From Halomonas sp. S3-1-1 (GTDB lineage: Bacteria > Pseudomonadota > Gammaproteobacteria > Pseudomonadales > Halomonadaceae): 64,000 bases of DNA. The DNA lies in the NCBI RefSeq assembly GCF_023757625.1, contig NZ_JALGBZ010000001.1, positions 1 to 64,000 of the forward strand, written 5' to 3'. The notes under the pieces were generated by a model. The model had not been told where the DNA came from. It made no database searches and saw only the letters and a program-made list of their open reading frames with translations. The position numbers were made by a program, and so were the translations under genes. Of this stretch, positions 46,177-54,361 are shown one piece after another (position 1 is the stretch's first letter; the number at the start of each line of letters is the position of its first letter).

Positions 46177-48257
46177 AGGCTTTTAGCCAGTTGATCAGTC
46201 GACGCAATCCCTTTGGCGATGTGCCGATCAAGCTGTTGGCCGGCCCGCTGCTGATCCTCATGATCCTTGGCATGATGATCGTGCCGCTGCCGCCTTTCGC
46301 GCTGGATCTGTTGTTCACCTTCAACATTGCGCTGGCCATCATGGTGCTGTTGGTGAGCATGTTTGCCGAAAAGCCGCTCGACTTCGCCGCGTTTCCAGCG
46401 GTGCTTTTGTTCACCACGCTGCTTCGGCTATCGCTGAATGTCGCCTCGACCCGCGTGGTGTTGATGGAGGGCCATCAGGGCGGCGCCTCGGCAGGCAAGG
46501 TGATCGAAGCCTTCGGCACGTTTTTGGTCGGCGGCAACTTCGCCGTGGGCCTGGTAGTATTTCTGATTCTGGTCATCATCAACTTCATGGTTATCACCAA
46601 GGGTGCTGGGCGTATCGCCGAGGTTGGCGCGCGCTTCACCCTGGACGCCATGCCCGGCAAACAGATGGCGATCGATGCCGACCTGAACGCGGGTTTGATC
46701 GGCGAGGAGGACGCCAAGAAGCGTCGCGCTGAAGTCGCCCAGGAAGCCGACTTCTACGGTTCCATGGATGGTGCCAGTAAATTCGTGCGCGGCGACGCCA
46801 TGGCGGGGCTGGTCATCATGGTAGTCAACATCATCGGCGGGCTGGTCATCGGCATGATGCAGCACGGCATGGGCTTCGCCGACGCCGGGCGTACCTATAC
46901 GCTTTTGACCATCGGCGACGGTTTGGTCGCACAGATTCCAGCACTGGTGATCTCCACTGCCGCCGGTGTGACGGTCTCGCGGGTCAACACCGAGCAGGAC
47001 GTGGGCCAGCAGATGCTCAGTCAGCTCTTCGTCAATCCACAGGTGATGATTCTCGCCGCCGCGGTGATGGGGCTTCTGGGCATGGTGCCGGGTATGCCTA
47101 ACCTGGTGTTCTTGATCTTCACCGCGCTGCTCGGCGGGCTCGCCTGGTATCTCAAGCGTCACCAGGAAAAGGTGCTGGTGCGCGAAGACATGGTTGATGT
47201 GCCGGTGTCGGTGCAGGAAACCCCGGAGGCGAGCTGGGAGGACGTGCAGTTGGTCGATACTCTGGGTCTCGAGGTTGGTCACCGCTTGATTCCGCTGGTC
47301 GACTCGCGCCAGAAGGGCGAGCTTTTGGCGCGCATCAAGAGCGTGCGCAAGAAGTTTGCCCAGGAGGTCGGTTTTCTGCCGCCGGTGGTGCACATTCGCG
47401 ACAACCTCGAGCTTTCGTCGAATGCCTATGTGCTGTCGCTTAAGGGCGCCGAGATCGGCCGCGCCGAGGCGCAGCCGGGCAAGTGGCTGGCGATCAACCC
47501 AGGCCAAGTCTCTGGCGAGCTCGCCGGCACCCCTACCGAGGATCCGGCCTTTGGCCTGCCGGCGGTGTGGATCGATGCCAGCCAGCGCGAACACGCCCAG
47601 GTATTCGGCTATACGGTGGTCGACGCCAGCACCGTGATCGCCACGCACTTGAACCATCTTTTACACCGCCACTCGCCGGAAATGCTCGGCCGTCAGGAGG
47701 TGCAGAAGCTGCTCGACAAGCTCGGCGACGAGCAGAAATCCCTGGTCGAGGAGGTCGTGCCCAAGGCGATCTCGCTCACCGCGCTCCAGCGCATCCTGCA
47801 GAACCTGCTCGAAGAGGACGTCTCGATTCGCGACATGCGTACGATTCTGGATACCCTGGCCGACGTCGCCGGCCAGCAGAAGGACGTGGGCGAGCTGACC
47901 GCCCAGGTGCGCATTAGCCTGGGCCGTTCGATTACCCAGCAGTGGTTCGCAGGCCAGGAGGCGCTTCATGTGATCGGCCTGGACGCCCAGCTCGAGCAGG
48001 TCTTGATACAGGCCATGAACGGCAACGGCGCCATGGAACCGGGGCTTGCCGATACGCTGATGAACCAGACCCAGCAGGCGCTGGAGCGCCAGGAAGCCAG
48101 CGGCGAGCCGCCGGTGCTGGTGGTTCAGCACTCGCTGCGTCCGATCGTTGCGCGCTTTTTGCGCCGTCGGTTACGCCACCTGGTGGTCATGTCCCAGGCC
48201 GAAATTCCCGACGACCGCACGCTGAGAATCACCACGCTGGTAGGCGGGGCGCGATGA
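46173..48257 (+). CDS. flhA: FlhA, flagellar export gate protein
   Basis: A 694-residue protein with about eight N-terminal membrane segments (residues 20-320) and a large cytoplasmic domain that forms a nonameric ring binding chaperone-cargo complexes. The FHIPEP-family block LLRLSLNVASTRVVLMEGH and the loop segment MPGKQMAIDADLNAGLI are present. Length matches the family. It overlaps flhB and is followed by flhF after 40 bases. Confidence 0.97.
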   Translation: MKAFSQLISRRNPFGDVPIKLLAGPLLILMILGMMIVPLPPFALDLLFTFNIALAIMVLLVSMFAEKPLDFAAFPAVLLFTTLLRLSLNVASTRVVLMEGHQGGASAGKVIEAFGTFLVGGNFAVGLVVFLILVIINFMVITKGAGRIAEVGARFTLDAMPGKQMAIDADLNAGLIGEEDAKKRRAEVAQEADFYGSMDGASKFVRGDAMAGLVIMVVNIIGGLVIGMMQHGMGFADAGRTYTLLTIGDGLVAQIPALVISTAAGVTVSRVNTEQDVGQQMLSQLFVNPQVMILAAAVMGLLGMVPGMPNLVFLIFTALLGGLAWYLKRHQEKVLVREDMVDVPVSVQETPEASWEDVQLVDTLGLEVGHRLIPLVDSRQKGELLARIKSVRKKFAQEVGFLPPVVHIRDNLELSSNAYVLSLKGAEIGRAEAQPGKWLAINPGQVSGELAGTPTEDPAFGLPAVWIDASQREHAQVFGYTVVDASTVIATHLNHLLHRHSPEMLGRQEVQKLLDKLGDEQKSLVEEVVPKAISLTALQRILQNLLEEDVSIRDMRTILDTLADVAGQQKDVGELTAQVRISLGRSITQQWFAGQEALHVIGLDAQLEQVLIQAMNGNGAMEPGLADTLMNQTQQALERQEASGEPPVLVVQHSLRPIVARFLRRRLRHLVVMSQAEIPDDRTLRITTLVGGAR

Positions 48258-48297
48258 GACGAGACGGGCGCGCTTTGACTAACGAAGGGGGAGACCC

Positions 48298-50538
48298 ATG
48301 AGCGTAAGACGCTTTATCGGTGCCAACAGCCGCGATGTCATGCGCCAGGTACGCGCGGCGCTGGGCGACGAGGCGCTGATCGTCGCCAACCGGCGCACGG
48401 ATACCGGCGTGGAAATTCTGGCCATGGCCGAGGACGCCGCGCTGGATCACGCCGTACCGACGGCGCCTCAACCGGCCATCGAGCCATATAAGGAAACCCC
48501 CGCCGACGTCGACCGCCCCTACGCGCGCGTTGCCGCGGCGCTCGAGGCGTCGCCTCCCGCCGCGCCGGCAAGCGCGAGCCAGCCTTTCGAAGCGGTCAGC
48601 GAGCGTCTTTTGCAGGAAATGCAGGACATGCGCGCGCTGCTCGCCCGCACCCACGTGGCGAGCGCGCCGGCGCCGTCGACCGCGCAAACGCTCAACACCC
48701 TGCTCGCCCGGGTAGGCTTTGGCAACGAGCTTTGCGAAGAAGTCAGCGCGGCGCTGCCCGACTCCCTCAGCGCGCTGTCGCCCCAGGACGAACGAGTCCT
48801 CGAGTGGCTGCATCGCCAGCTCATCGCGCGGCTCAAGGTGCAAAAAAGCGAAGAGGCGTTTTTCGACCAGACCGGCATCGTGGCGCTGGTCGGCCCGACC
48901 GGCGTGGGTAAGACCACCACCACCGCCAAGCTCGCCGCGCGCTTCGTCATGCGCCACGGCACTCGGCCGGTGGCGCTGGTCACCACCGACAGCTTTCGTA
49001 TCGGCGCCCACGAGCAGCTGCGTATCTACGCCCGCCTGCTCGACACGCCCATGTACGCCCTCGACCACGAACAGCCGATCGACGACCTGCTCGGGCGCCT
49101 TGGCGGCAAGCAGTGGGTGATTATCGACACCGTCGGCATGAGCCAGCGCGACCAGCGCGTCATCACCCAGATCGACCAGCTTCAGGGCGGCGGCTCGAAG
49201 GTGCGCCTGGTGCTGGTGCTTAACGCCGCCAGCCAGCCGGAAACCCTGGAAGAGGTGGTGCTGCGCTACCGCCAGGCGGCACGAGCGGCGGGCGCGGAGC
49301 TCGACGACTGCATCATTACCAAACAGGACGAGGCGGGCCGGCTGGCGCCGCTTCTGGATATCGTCATGCGCTTTGGCCTGCGCGTGCTGTTCTGCTCCAA
49401 CGGCCAGCGCGTGCCGGAGGACATGCAACTTGCCGATCCAACGGCGCTGGTGGATCAGGCGCTGACCCACGCCATGACCGACGCGCACGCAAGCGAGCCC
49501 GCCCGCCCGGCCTGGTCGAGCGAGGCGCTGGCGCCGCGCTGGTCGCGGGAGGTGCTGGGCCAGGGGCGGCGCCTTAGCCTGCTGATGGCGAGCCTTCGTG
49601 AGCGCGTGGCCGGCTTTTCGCTGCTGGAAGCGAGCTGGGATATCGCCGCGCTGCCCGGCGTACTCCATGACCAGCGTTTGGCGGCGCTTGCCGACCGCAG
49701 CCAGGAGCAGCGCGCGCTGGGGGTGGTGTGGTCGCCGCGGCGTGCCGAGCGCGGCATGGAGTGGTCGATGCCGGATCTGAATCTCGATGCTGACGGCCGC
49801 CTCTGCGCGCTGACGCTTTTGCAGCACCGCCAGAGCGCCGGATGGAAGGCGCGCATCGACGCGCAGCGCCAGGCAGCGGTGCATCTGCTGCCCACTTTGG
49901 TTGAGGGCGACACGCTGGACGCGCTGGAAGCCGAGTGCTTGACCTGGGTCAGCCGGGTCAGCGCCAGTCAGCGGGTATACTGGCAAGGCGAGCGCTACGC
50001 CATGACCGCACTGTTCGACGAGGCGACCCCGGGCCACCACGTGCCCGTGCGCTTTCGCGGCCAGTCGCTCGCGCTCTACAGCGCCCACGCCGAGGTCACC
50101 GACGCCGCGGGCCGGACGCTGCTCGCCTGGAGCGGCGAGCTGCGCGACCCGGAAACCTCCCGGCGGGTCGCCAAACGCTACTGGCTCACGCCGGCGCGGC
50201 TGGGGAGCGAGGCGCTGTCACTTTTGATCACCCAGCTGCAAGGTGAAGGCACGATCGCGCTGACCAAGCGCGTTTGGCGCGCGCTCAAGGAGTCGGACGG
50301 CGGCGAGGTCAGCGCCGAGTTACGGCTCTTGATGGCCAGCGGCGTGGCGTGCGTAGCCGCTCACCTGGACAGCGCCGACGACGAAGAGGCCAAAGCGTTG
50401 CAGCAGGATTTGCTGCGCCTTCTGGGTAGCCCGCGTAAGCGCCGCGATAGCGCGCTGGCGGACGCGCTGATGCACCTTCTGATGACCCGCGACGCGATCC
50501 GCCAGTTTGGCAGCGTCAGCCGTGAGGCCTTTGCATGA
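48298..50538 (+). CDS. flhF: FlhF, SRP-type GTPase, with a long C-terminal extension
   Basis: A 746-residue protein. Residues 1-45 match the FlhF N terminus (RRFIGANSRDVMRQVRAALG), followed by a variable linker. The SRP-type GTPase domain (about 190-395) has G1 GPTGVGKTTTT (199-209), DSFRIGAHEQL, DTVGM (277-281) and TKQDEA (341-346). Typical FlhF proteins end there, at about 400-500 residues. Here residues 396-746 form an extra region with no recognised domain, Arg- and Leu-rich, without membrane segments. FlhF places flagella at the pole in many bacteria. The end overlaps the next gene (ATGA). Confidence 0.93.
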   Translation: MSVRRFIGANSRDVMRQVRAALGDEALIVANRRTDTGVEILAMAEDAALDHAVPTAPQPAIEPYKETPADVDRPYARVAAALEASPPAAPASASQPFEAVSERLLQEMQDMRALLARTHVASAPAPSTAQTLNTLLARVGFGNELCEEVSAALPDSLSALSPQDERVLEWLHRQLIARLKVQKSEEAFFDQTGIVALVGPTGVGKTTTTAKLAARFVMRHGTRPVALVTTDSFRIGAHEQLRIYARLLDTPMYALDHEQPIDDLLGRLGGKQWVIIDTVGMSQRDQRVITQIDQLQGGGSKVRLVLVLNAASQPETLEEVVLRYRQAARAAGAELDDCIITKQDEAGRLAPLLDIVMRFGLRVLFCSNGQRVPEDMQLADPTALVDQALTHAMTDAHASEPARPAWSSEALAPRWSREVLGQGRRLSLLMASLRERVAGFSLLEASWDIAALPGVLHDQRLAALADRSQEQRALGVVWSPRRAERGMEWSMPDLNLDADGRLCALTLLQHRQSAGWKARIDAQRQAAVHLLPTLVEGDTLDALEAECLTWVSRVSASQRVYWQGERYAMTALFDEATPGHHVPVRFRGQSLALYSAHAEVTDAAGRTLLAWSGELRDPETSRRVAKRYWLTPARLGSEALSLLITQLQGEGTIALTKRVWRALKESDGGEVSAELRLLMASGVACVAAHLDSADDEEAKALQQDLLRLLGSPRKRRDSALADALMHLLMTRDAIRQFGSVSREAFA

Positions 50539-51086
50539 GCGGCCAGGACCAGGCCGCAGGGCTGCGCCAGTGGGCGAATTTGCGCACCGGCCAGTCGGTA
50601 GGCTCGCAAGACGACAACGCGCAGCAAGTGCATACGTTGGAAGCGCACGAGGATGACGCGCACGCTGTTGATGCGCCCGTCGCGGACGCGCACGTCGCCA
50701 ACGCGCATGTCGCCAAAATCCCACTCGTCGTCGTCGGGCTTGGATCGAAGCAGCGCGAGCCGGTGATCGCGCGCCTCGACGAGTGGGCGCGGCTCGGCCG
50801 GCGCTGGGCAGCGACGTCAGAGAGCTGGGAGGTCGTGCCGGTGGACGCCGATGCGCCGCTCCAGGCGCTCTGCGCGCGCTACTCACGCTGGGCGCTGTGG
50901 GTGCGAAGCGACGCCGAGGCGTTCGCCGCCATGTACCGCACGCTGCGGCTGGTCAGTGAGCATCAGGGGCCCAAGCGACTGTTGGCGCTGCACGAGCCAA
51001 ACCTGCCCCGCGCCGGGCTGCTCGAGAACCTGCACGCCGCGGCGGCGACGTATTTGGGAATCGAACTGCTGCTTTTAGCCAGGTAG
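50535..51086 (+). CDS. Unrecognised protein in the flhG position (possible degenerate FlhG)
   Basis: A 183-residue protein, coupled to flhF by an ATGA overlap. The first 60 residues are polar and end in a short repeat (DAHVANAHVA). From residue 62 a hydrophobic strand leads to a Gly loop (PLVVVGLGSKQRE), but no Walker A Lys/Ser-Thr is present. Residues 120-183 (DAEAFAAMYRTLRLVSEHQG, then LENLHAAAATYLGIELLLLA) resemble the C-terminal part of MinD-type FlhG in pattern. FlhG normally follows flhF and counts flagella. This could be an eroded FlhG or an unrelated partner; I cannot decide. Confidence 0.6.
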   Translation: MSGQDQAAGLRQWANLRTGQSVGSQDDNAQQVHTLEAHEDDAHAVDAPVADAHVANAHVAKIPLVVVGLGSKQREPVIARLDEWARLGRRWAATSESWEVVPVDADAPLQALCARYSRWALWVRSDAEAFAAMYRTLRLVSEHQGPKRLLALHEPNLPRAGLLENLHAAAATYLGIELLLLAR

Positions 51087-51123
51087 GCCATACTGATTGA
51101 GCCACTATAGTTAGGTTATGCTA

Positions 51124-51528
51124 ATGAGAAACGTCATTCTCGCAGCACTGAGTGGGGTGGTCGCCGGCGGGATTTCGCTGTCGGCTCTGGCGGGGGGAGG
51201 CAGTTGGAGCATCGACGCGACCGGGCTGATGGTCGCCATGAGCGACCGGGCAAGCGTCAGCCAGGCGCTCGCGCCGCCGCCCAGCCCCGAGATTCATCAG
51301 GGGCGCATCGAGCGCGTCAACTGGCGCTTTGAAGCGCCGCCCGGGGCCGATATTCTCGCCTGGCTTTGCCACCCGGAGCGTTGCGTCGCCCTCGACGGCC
51401 AGCGCGGCAGCGCCACCGGCCTTGCCGGGCTCGGCGCCGGCGCGCCGCTCGCGTTTCGTTTCGCCTTGGGGCGCGGTCAGCCGCCGGTGAGGGTGAAAGG
51501 GCTTCAAGTGATTGTGAACTATCAGTGA
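51124..51528 (+). CDS. flhE: FlhE, periplasmic flagellar protein
   Basis: About 134 residues with a Sec signal peptide (ILAALSGVVAGGISLSALA). The mature part carries LCHPERCVALDGQRGS with two Cys and ends LQVIVNYQ, matching the E. coli FlhE pattern (CSQSRC, then VIVNYR). FlhE is linked to control of proton leak and export fidelity in enteric bacteria. The ATG at 51124 has AGG eight bases upstream; the ATG two codons earlier is too close. Confidence 0.9.
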   Translation: MRNVILAALSGVVAGGISLSALAGGGSWSIDATGLMVAMSDRASVSQALAPPPSPEIHQGRIERVNWRFEAPPGADILAWLCHPERCVALDGQRGSATGLAGLGAGAPLAFRFALGRGQPPVRVKGLQVIVNYQ

Positions 51529-51553
51529 CCAGCGATTAGCCAGGGGCACGCCG

Positions 51554-52252
51554 ATGTATACAGCAAAGGGAAGAATCCAACACAGCGAGATGGTCAACCA
51601 GCACATGCCGCTGGTGCGTCGCCAGGCGCTGGCGTTGCAAGTTCGTTTGCCGGCCAGCATCGAGCTCGACGATCTGATCCAGGCCGGCATGGTGGGGCTA
51701 CTGGAGGCGCTCGGGCGTTTTGATGCCGCCCAGGGGGCGAGCTTCGCCACCTTCGCCAGCCAACGAATTCGCGGCGCAATGGTCGACGAGCTGCGCACCC
51801 GGGACTGGCTGCCGCGCAGCGTGCGCCGCTCCGCCCGGGCCATGGACGAGTCCGTGCGCCGGCTGGAGCAAAGCCTTGGCCGCGCCCCGGAAGAGAGCGA
51901 GATCGCCCGCGATCTGGACATCCCGATCGACGAGTACCAGCAGCTTCTCGCAGACACCAACAGCGGCCACCTGCTGCCCTTCGAGGAGCTTCTGGAGGAG
52001 GGCGGCGAGCCGGTTCAGGAGTCGCTGAACGCGCCTTTCGAGGAGCTTCTGGACGGCCAGCAGCGCGAAACCCTGATCGCCGCAATCGAAGCGCTGCCGG
52101 AGCGCGAAAAGCTGTTGATGGCGCTCTACTACCAGGAAGAGCTCAACCTCAAGGAGGTGGGCGCCGTGCTGGGCGTCACCGAGTCGCGCGTGTCGCAGCT
52201 ACACAGTCAGGCCATTAGCCGCTTGCGGGCGCGCCTGCACGAGCCAGACTGA
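51554..52252 (+). CDS. fliA: FliA, RNA polymerase sigma-28
   Basis: A 232-residue sigma factor. Region 2 includes LPASIELDDLIQAGMVGLLE and FATFASQRIRGAMVDELR; region 3 has RAPEESEIARDLDI; region 4 ends with GVTESRVSQLHSQAI, the helix that reads the -35 box. It transcribes late flagellar genes from the four sites listed here and presumably others outside the window, and is held by FlgM. It lies between flhE and the second stator pair. Confidence 0.97.
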   Translation: MYTAKGRIQHSEMVNQHMPLVRRQALALQVRLPASIELDDLIQAGMVGLLEALGRFDAAQGASFATFASQRIRGAMVDELRTRDWLPRSVRRSARAMDESVRRLEQSLGRAPEESEIARDLDIPIDEYQQLLADTNSGHLLPFEELLEEGGEPVQESLNAPFEELLDGQQRETLIAAIEALPEREKLLMALYYQEELNLKEVGAVLGVTESRVSQLHSQAISRLRARLHEPD

Positions 52253-52292
52253 GACACTTTCACCCTTACAACCAACCGGCGAGGAGCCGTCG

Positions 52293-53108
52293 ATGAACCC
52301 CTCTACCCTGATCGGAATAGGCGCCAGCATTCTCTTGCTGGTGAGCGTGCTGTTCTTTACCGCGGAGTCCCCGGAAAGCTTCATCAACCTGCCCGGGCTT
52401 GCCATTGTCATCACCGGCACGCTGGCGGCCACGTTCATCAGCTATCCGCTCAAGGAGGTGGTGCGCGTGGTCCGTCTGGTGGGGCTGGTGTTTCGCCGCG
52501 AGAATACCTATGTGCGCGACGACATCGACGAGCTGGTCTCCATGGCCAGGCTCTGGTTCAAGGGCGACGTGCGCGCGGTGGAGCGCGAGCTCGAACACAC
52601 CCGTAACCCGTTTTTGCGTACCGGTATTCAGCTCGTCATCGCCAATACTAAGGAGGACGAGATCTTTGACATGCTGCGCTGGCGCATCGCCAGGCTCAAG
52701 GCGCGCGAGCACGCCGAGGCGCAGATCTTTCGCACCATGGCGACCTACGCCCCGGCGTTTGGCATGATCGGCACGCTCGTCGGGCTGGTCAACATGCTCG
52801 AAGTGATGGATGCGGGGGATCTCGAGGTGATCGGCCCGCGCATGGCGGTGGCGCTCTTGACCACCTTCTACGGCATCCTGCTGGCCAACCTAGTGTTCAA
52901 GCCGGTGGCGGTGAAGCTCGAGCGGCGCACCGAGGAGCGTTTGATCACCATGAATATGGTGCTCGAAGGCATTTCGCTGATCACCAAGCGCCGGCTGCCG
53001 TCGTTCATCGAGGAGACGCTGAACTCGTTCGTGGCCAACTATCACGACGAGATCAACGACCCGCACGTGAAGCCGCGCCCGGGCAGCGGCGTCGCGGCGA
53101 AAGGGTAG
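52293..53108 (+). CDS. MotA/PomA-family stator protein (second set)
   Basis: A 271-residue stator subunit of the PomA/MotC type, starting MNPSTLIGIGASILLLVSVL. The channel block ATYAPAFGMIGTLVGLVNML and GPRMAVALLTTFYGILLANL are typical. It differs clearly from the enterobacterial MotA at 31924-32793 in length and sequence. The coupling ion (H+ or Na+) cannot be told by reading. It is followed by its partner after four bases. Confidence 0.93.
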   Translation: MNPSTLIGIGASILLLVSVLFFTAESPESFINLPGLAIVITGTLAATFISYPLKEVVRVVRLVGLVFRRENTYVRDDIDELVSMARLWFKGDVRAVERELEHTRNPFLRTGIQLVIANTKEDEIFDMLRWRIARLKAREHAEAQIFRTMATYAPAFGMIGTLVGLVNMLEVMDAGDLEVIGPRMAVALLTTFYGILLANLVFKPVAVKLERRTEERLITMNMVLEGISLITKRRLPSFIEETLNSFVANYHDEINDPHVKPRPGSGVAAKG

Positions 53109-53112
53109 CGTC

Positions 53113-53775
53113 ATGCTGAATCGCGACGCCCGTCACGCGCTGGAATCGCCCTTCACCGGCGATGACGGTGAGGAGGGGTGGCTGACCAGCTACCTCGATG
53201 TGCTGACACTTCTAATCACGCTGTTTGTGCTGCTGCTGGCGCTGACGCCGGCGGGCAGTGGCGGCGAGGCGACGGACGAAGGCCACGGGCTCACACCGCT
53301 CTCCTCCGGCCTTCTGCCGCGCGATAGCGGCTTGTCGCCGGCAATGGCGGCGCTCGACATCCAGGGCGTGAGCGTAAGCCAGGGGCGCGAAGGCGTGACC
53401 CTGCGCATCGACGACAGTCTGCTGTTCGACAGCGGCGCTGCCGAGCTGACCGCCCAGGGCGAAGGCGTGCTCGAGCGATTGAGCGAGGTGATCGACACCT
53501 TCGAGGGCGAGGTGTCGGTTGAAGGGCACACCGATAACGTGCCGATTTCGACCGCGGCGTTCGCCTCCAACTGGGAGCTCTCGACCGGGCGGGCGATCGC
53601 GGTGGTGCGCCATCTCGAGCAGGAGGGCGTGGCACGACAGCGCCTGCGCGCCGTGGGCTACGCCGACACGCGCCCGCTTGCAGAAAACGACACGCTCGAG
53701 GGCCGCGCCGCCAACCGCCGCGTCGAGTTCGTGCTGCGAACTCTCGCCCCGGAATCGGCGGCGCTGACGCTTTAA
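53113..53775 (+). CDS. MotB/MotD-family stator protein (second set)
   Basis: A 220-residue partner of the preceding gene. One membrane helix (about residues 24-46) contains Asp29 in WLTSYLDVLTLL, the expected ion-binding acid. The C-terminal OmpA-type domain (SVEGHTDNVPISTAAF, NRRVEFVL) binds peptidoglycan. It is shorter than the first MotB (305 residues) because the linker is short. Its stop codon overlaps the stop of the convergent gene at 53772. Confidence 0.93.
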   Translation: MLNRDARHALESPFTGDDGEEGWLTSYLDVLTLLITLFVLLLALTPAGSGGEATDEGHGLTPLSSGLLPRDSGLSPAMAALDIQGVSVSQGREGVTLRIDDSLLFDSGAAELTAQGEGVLERLSEVIDTFEGEVSVEGHTDNVPISTAAFASNWELSTGRAIAVVRHLEQEGVARQRLRAVGYADTRPLAENDTLEGRAANRRVEFVLRTLAPESAALTL

Positions 53776-54320
53776 GCCCCGGCGCAGCGCCGCTGCATTG
53801 CCTGAATGGCCTGCCCGGCGCCGTCGAGATCAAACGTCATGGTCCAGGGCGCGGCATCGCCCTGCTCGAAGCCGATGAAGAGCTGCTCGCCTTCATTCAT
53901 GCGCGCCAGCAGCGCGTCGAGCTCGCCAAGGTAGAAGTGGCTGTAGAAACCGTCATCCCCCTGTTCGACGATGAACTCCGCCATGGTTTCCATGATCGGC
54001 GTCTGGTCGACGCGCAGCCGCGCCGGGACCAGGTTCACCGCGCGGCTCTCGGGCTGCGCCTCATCCAAAGTCACGCGCAGTTCGAGCCAGGGCAGATGGC
54101 ACACACCTTCGGTGGCGTTCACGCTCAAAATGGCGTCCGAATAGCTTTCGGCCTCCAGCGCGCGAAAGTGGCGCTGGCCGGCATCGGTGGTAGTTGCGGC
54201 GTACCAGGCGCCGAAGGCCGTTTCGTCGCTGACCGGGTAGCGTGCCGCTTGGGCGGCGGTGGCAAGCGTTAAGAGCCCGGCGGTGCCGAGCGCGGCCGCA
54301 GCAAAAGTGTGAGGCTTCAT
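53772..54320 (-). CDS. Hypothetical periplasmic protein
   Basis: About 182 residues with a clear signal peptide (MKPHTFAAAALGTAGLLTLA, then TAAQA). Two Cys remain in the mature part (GVCHLPW and RRCAG). No family was recognised. It contains a mixed alpha/beta pattern and an acidic FIVEQGDDGFYSHFY segment. The ATG at 54320 begins the signal peptide; an in-frame ATG at 54362 overlaps the preceding regulator stop (TAATG) and would add 14 residues. It is probably co-transcribed with the Crp/Fnr gene. Confidence 0.75.
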   Translation of the reverse strand: MKPHTFAAAALGTAGLLTLATAAQAARYPVSDETAFGAWYAATTTDAGQRHFRALEAESYSDAILSVNATEGVCHLPWLELRVTLDEAQPESRAVNLVPARLRVDQTPIMETMAEFIVEQGDDGFYSHFYLGELDALLARMNEGEQLFIGFEQGDAAPWTMTFDLDGAGQAIQAMQRRCAGA

Positions 54321-54361
54321 GGGACGGTACGCCGAGTATGGATGTCGAGAAAGGATACGCA

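Noticed and set aside
48229-50088. 619-codon open frame antisense to flhF
   Set aside because: The translation is rich in Arg, His and Gln with no recognisable family, as expected for a shadow frame opposite a strongly biased gene; flhF is clearly the real gene.
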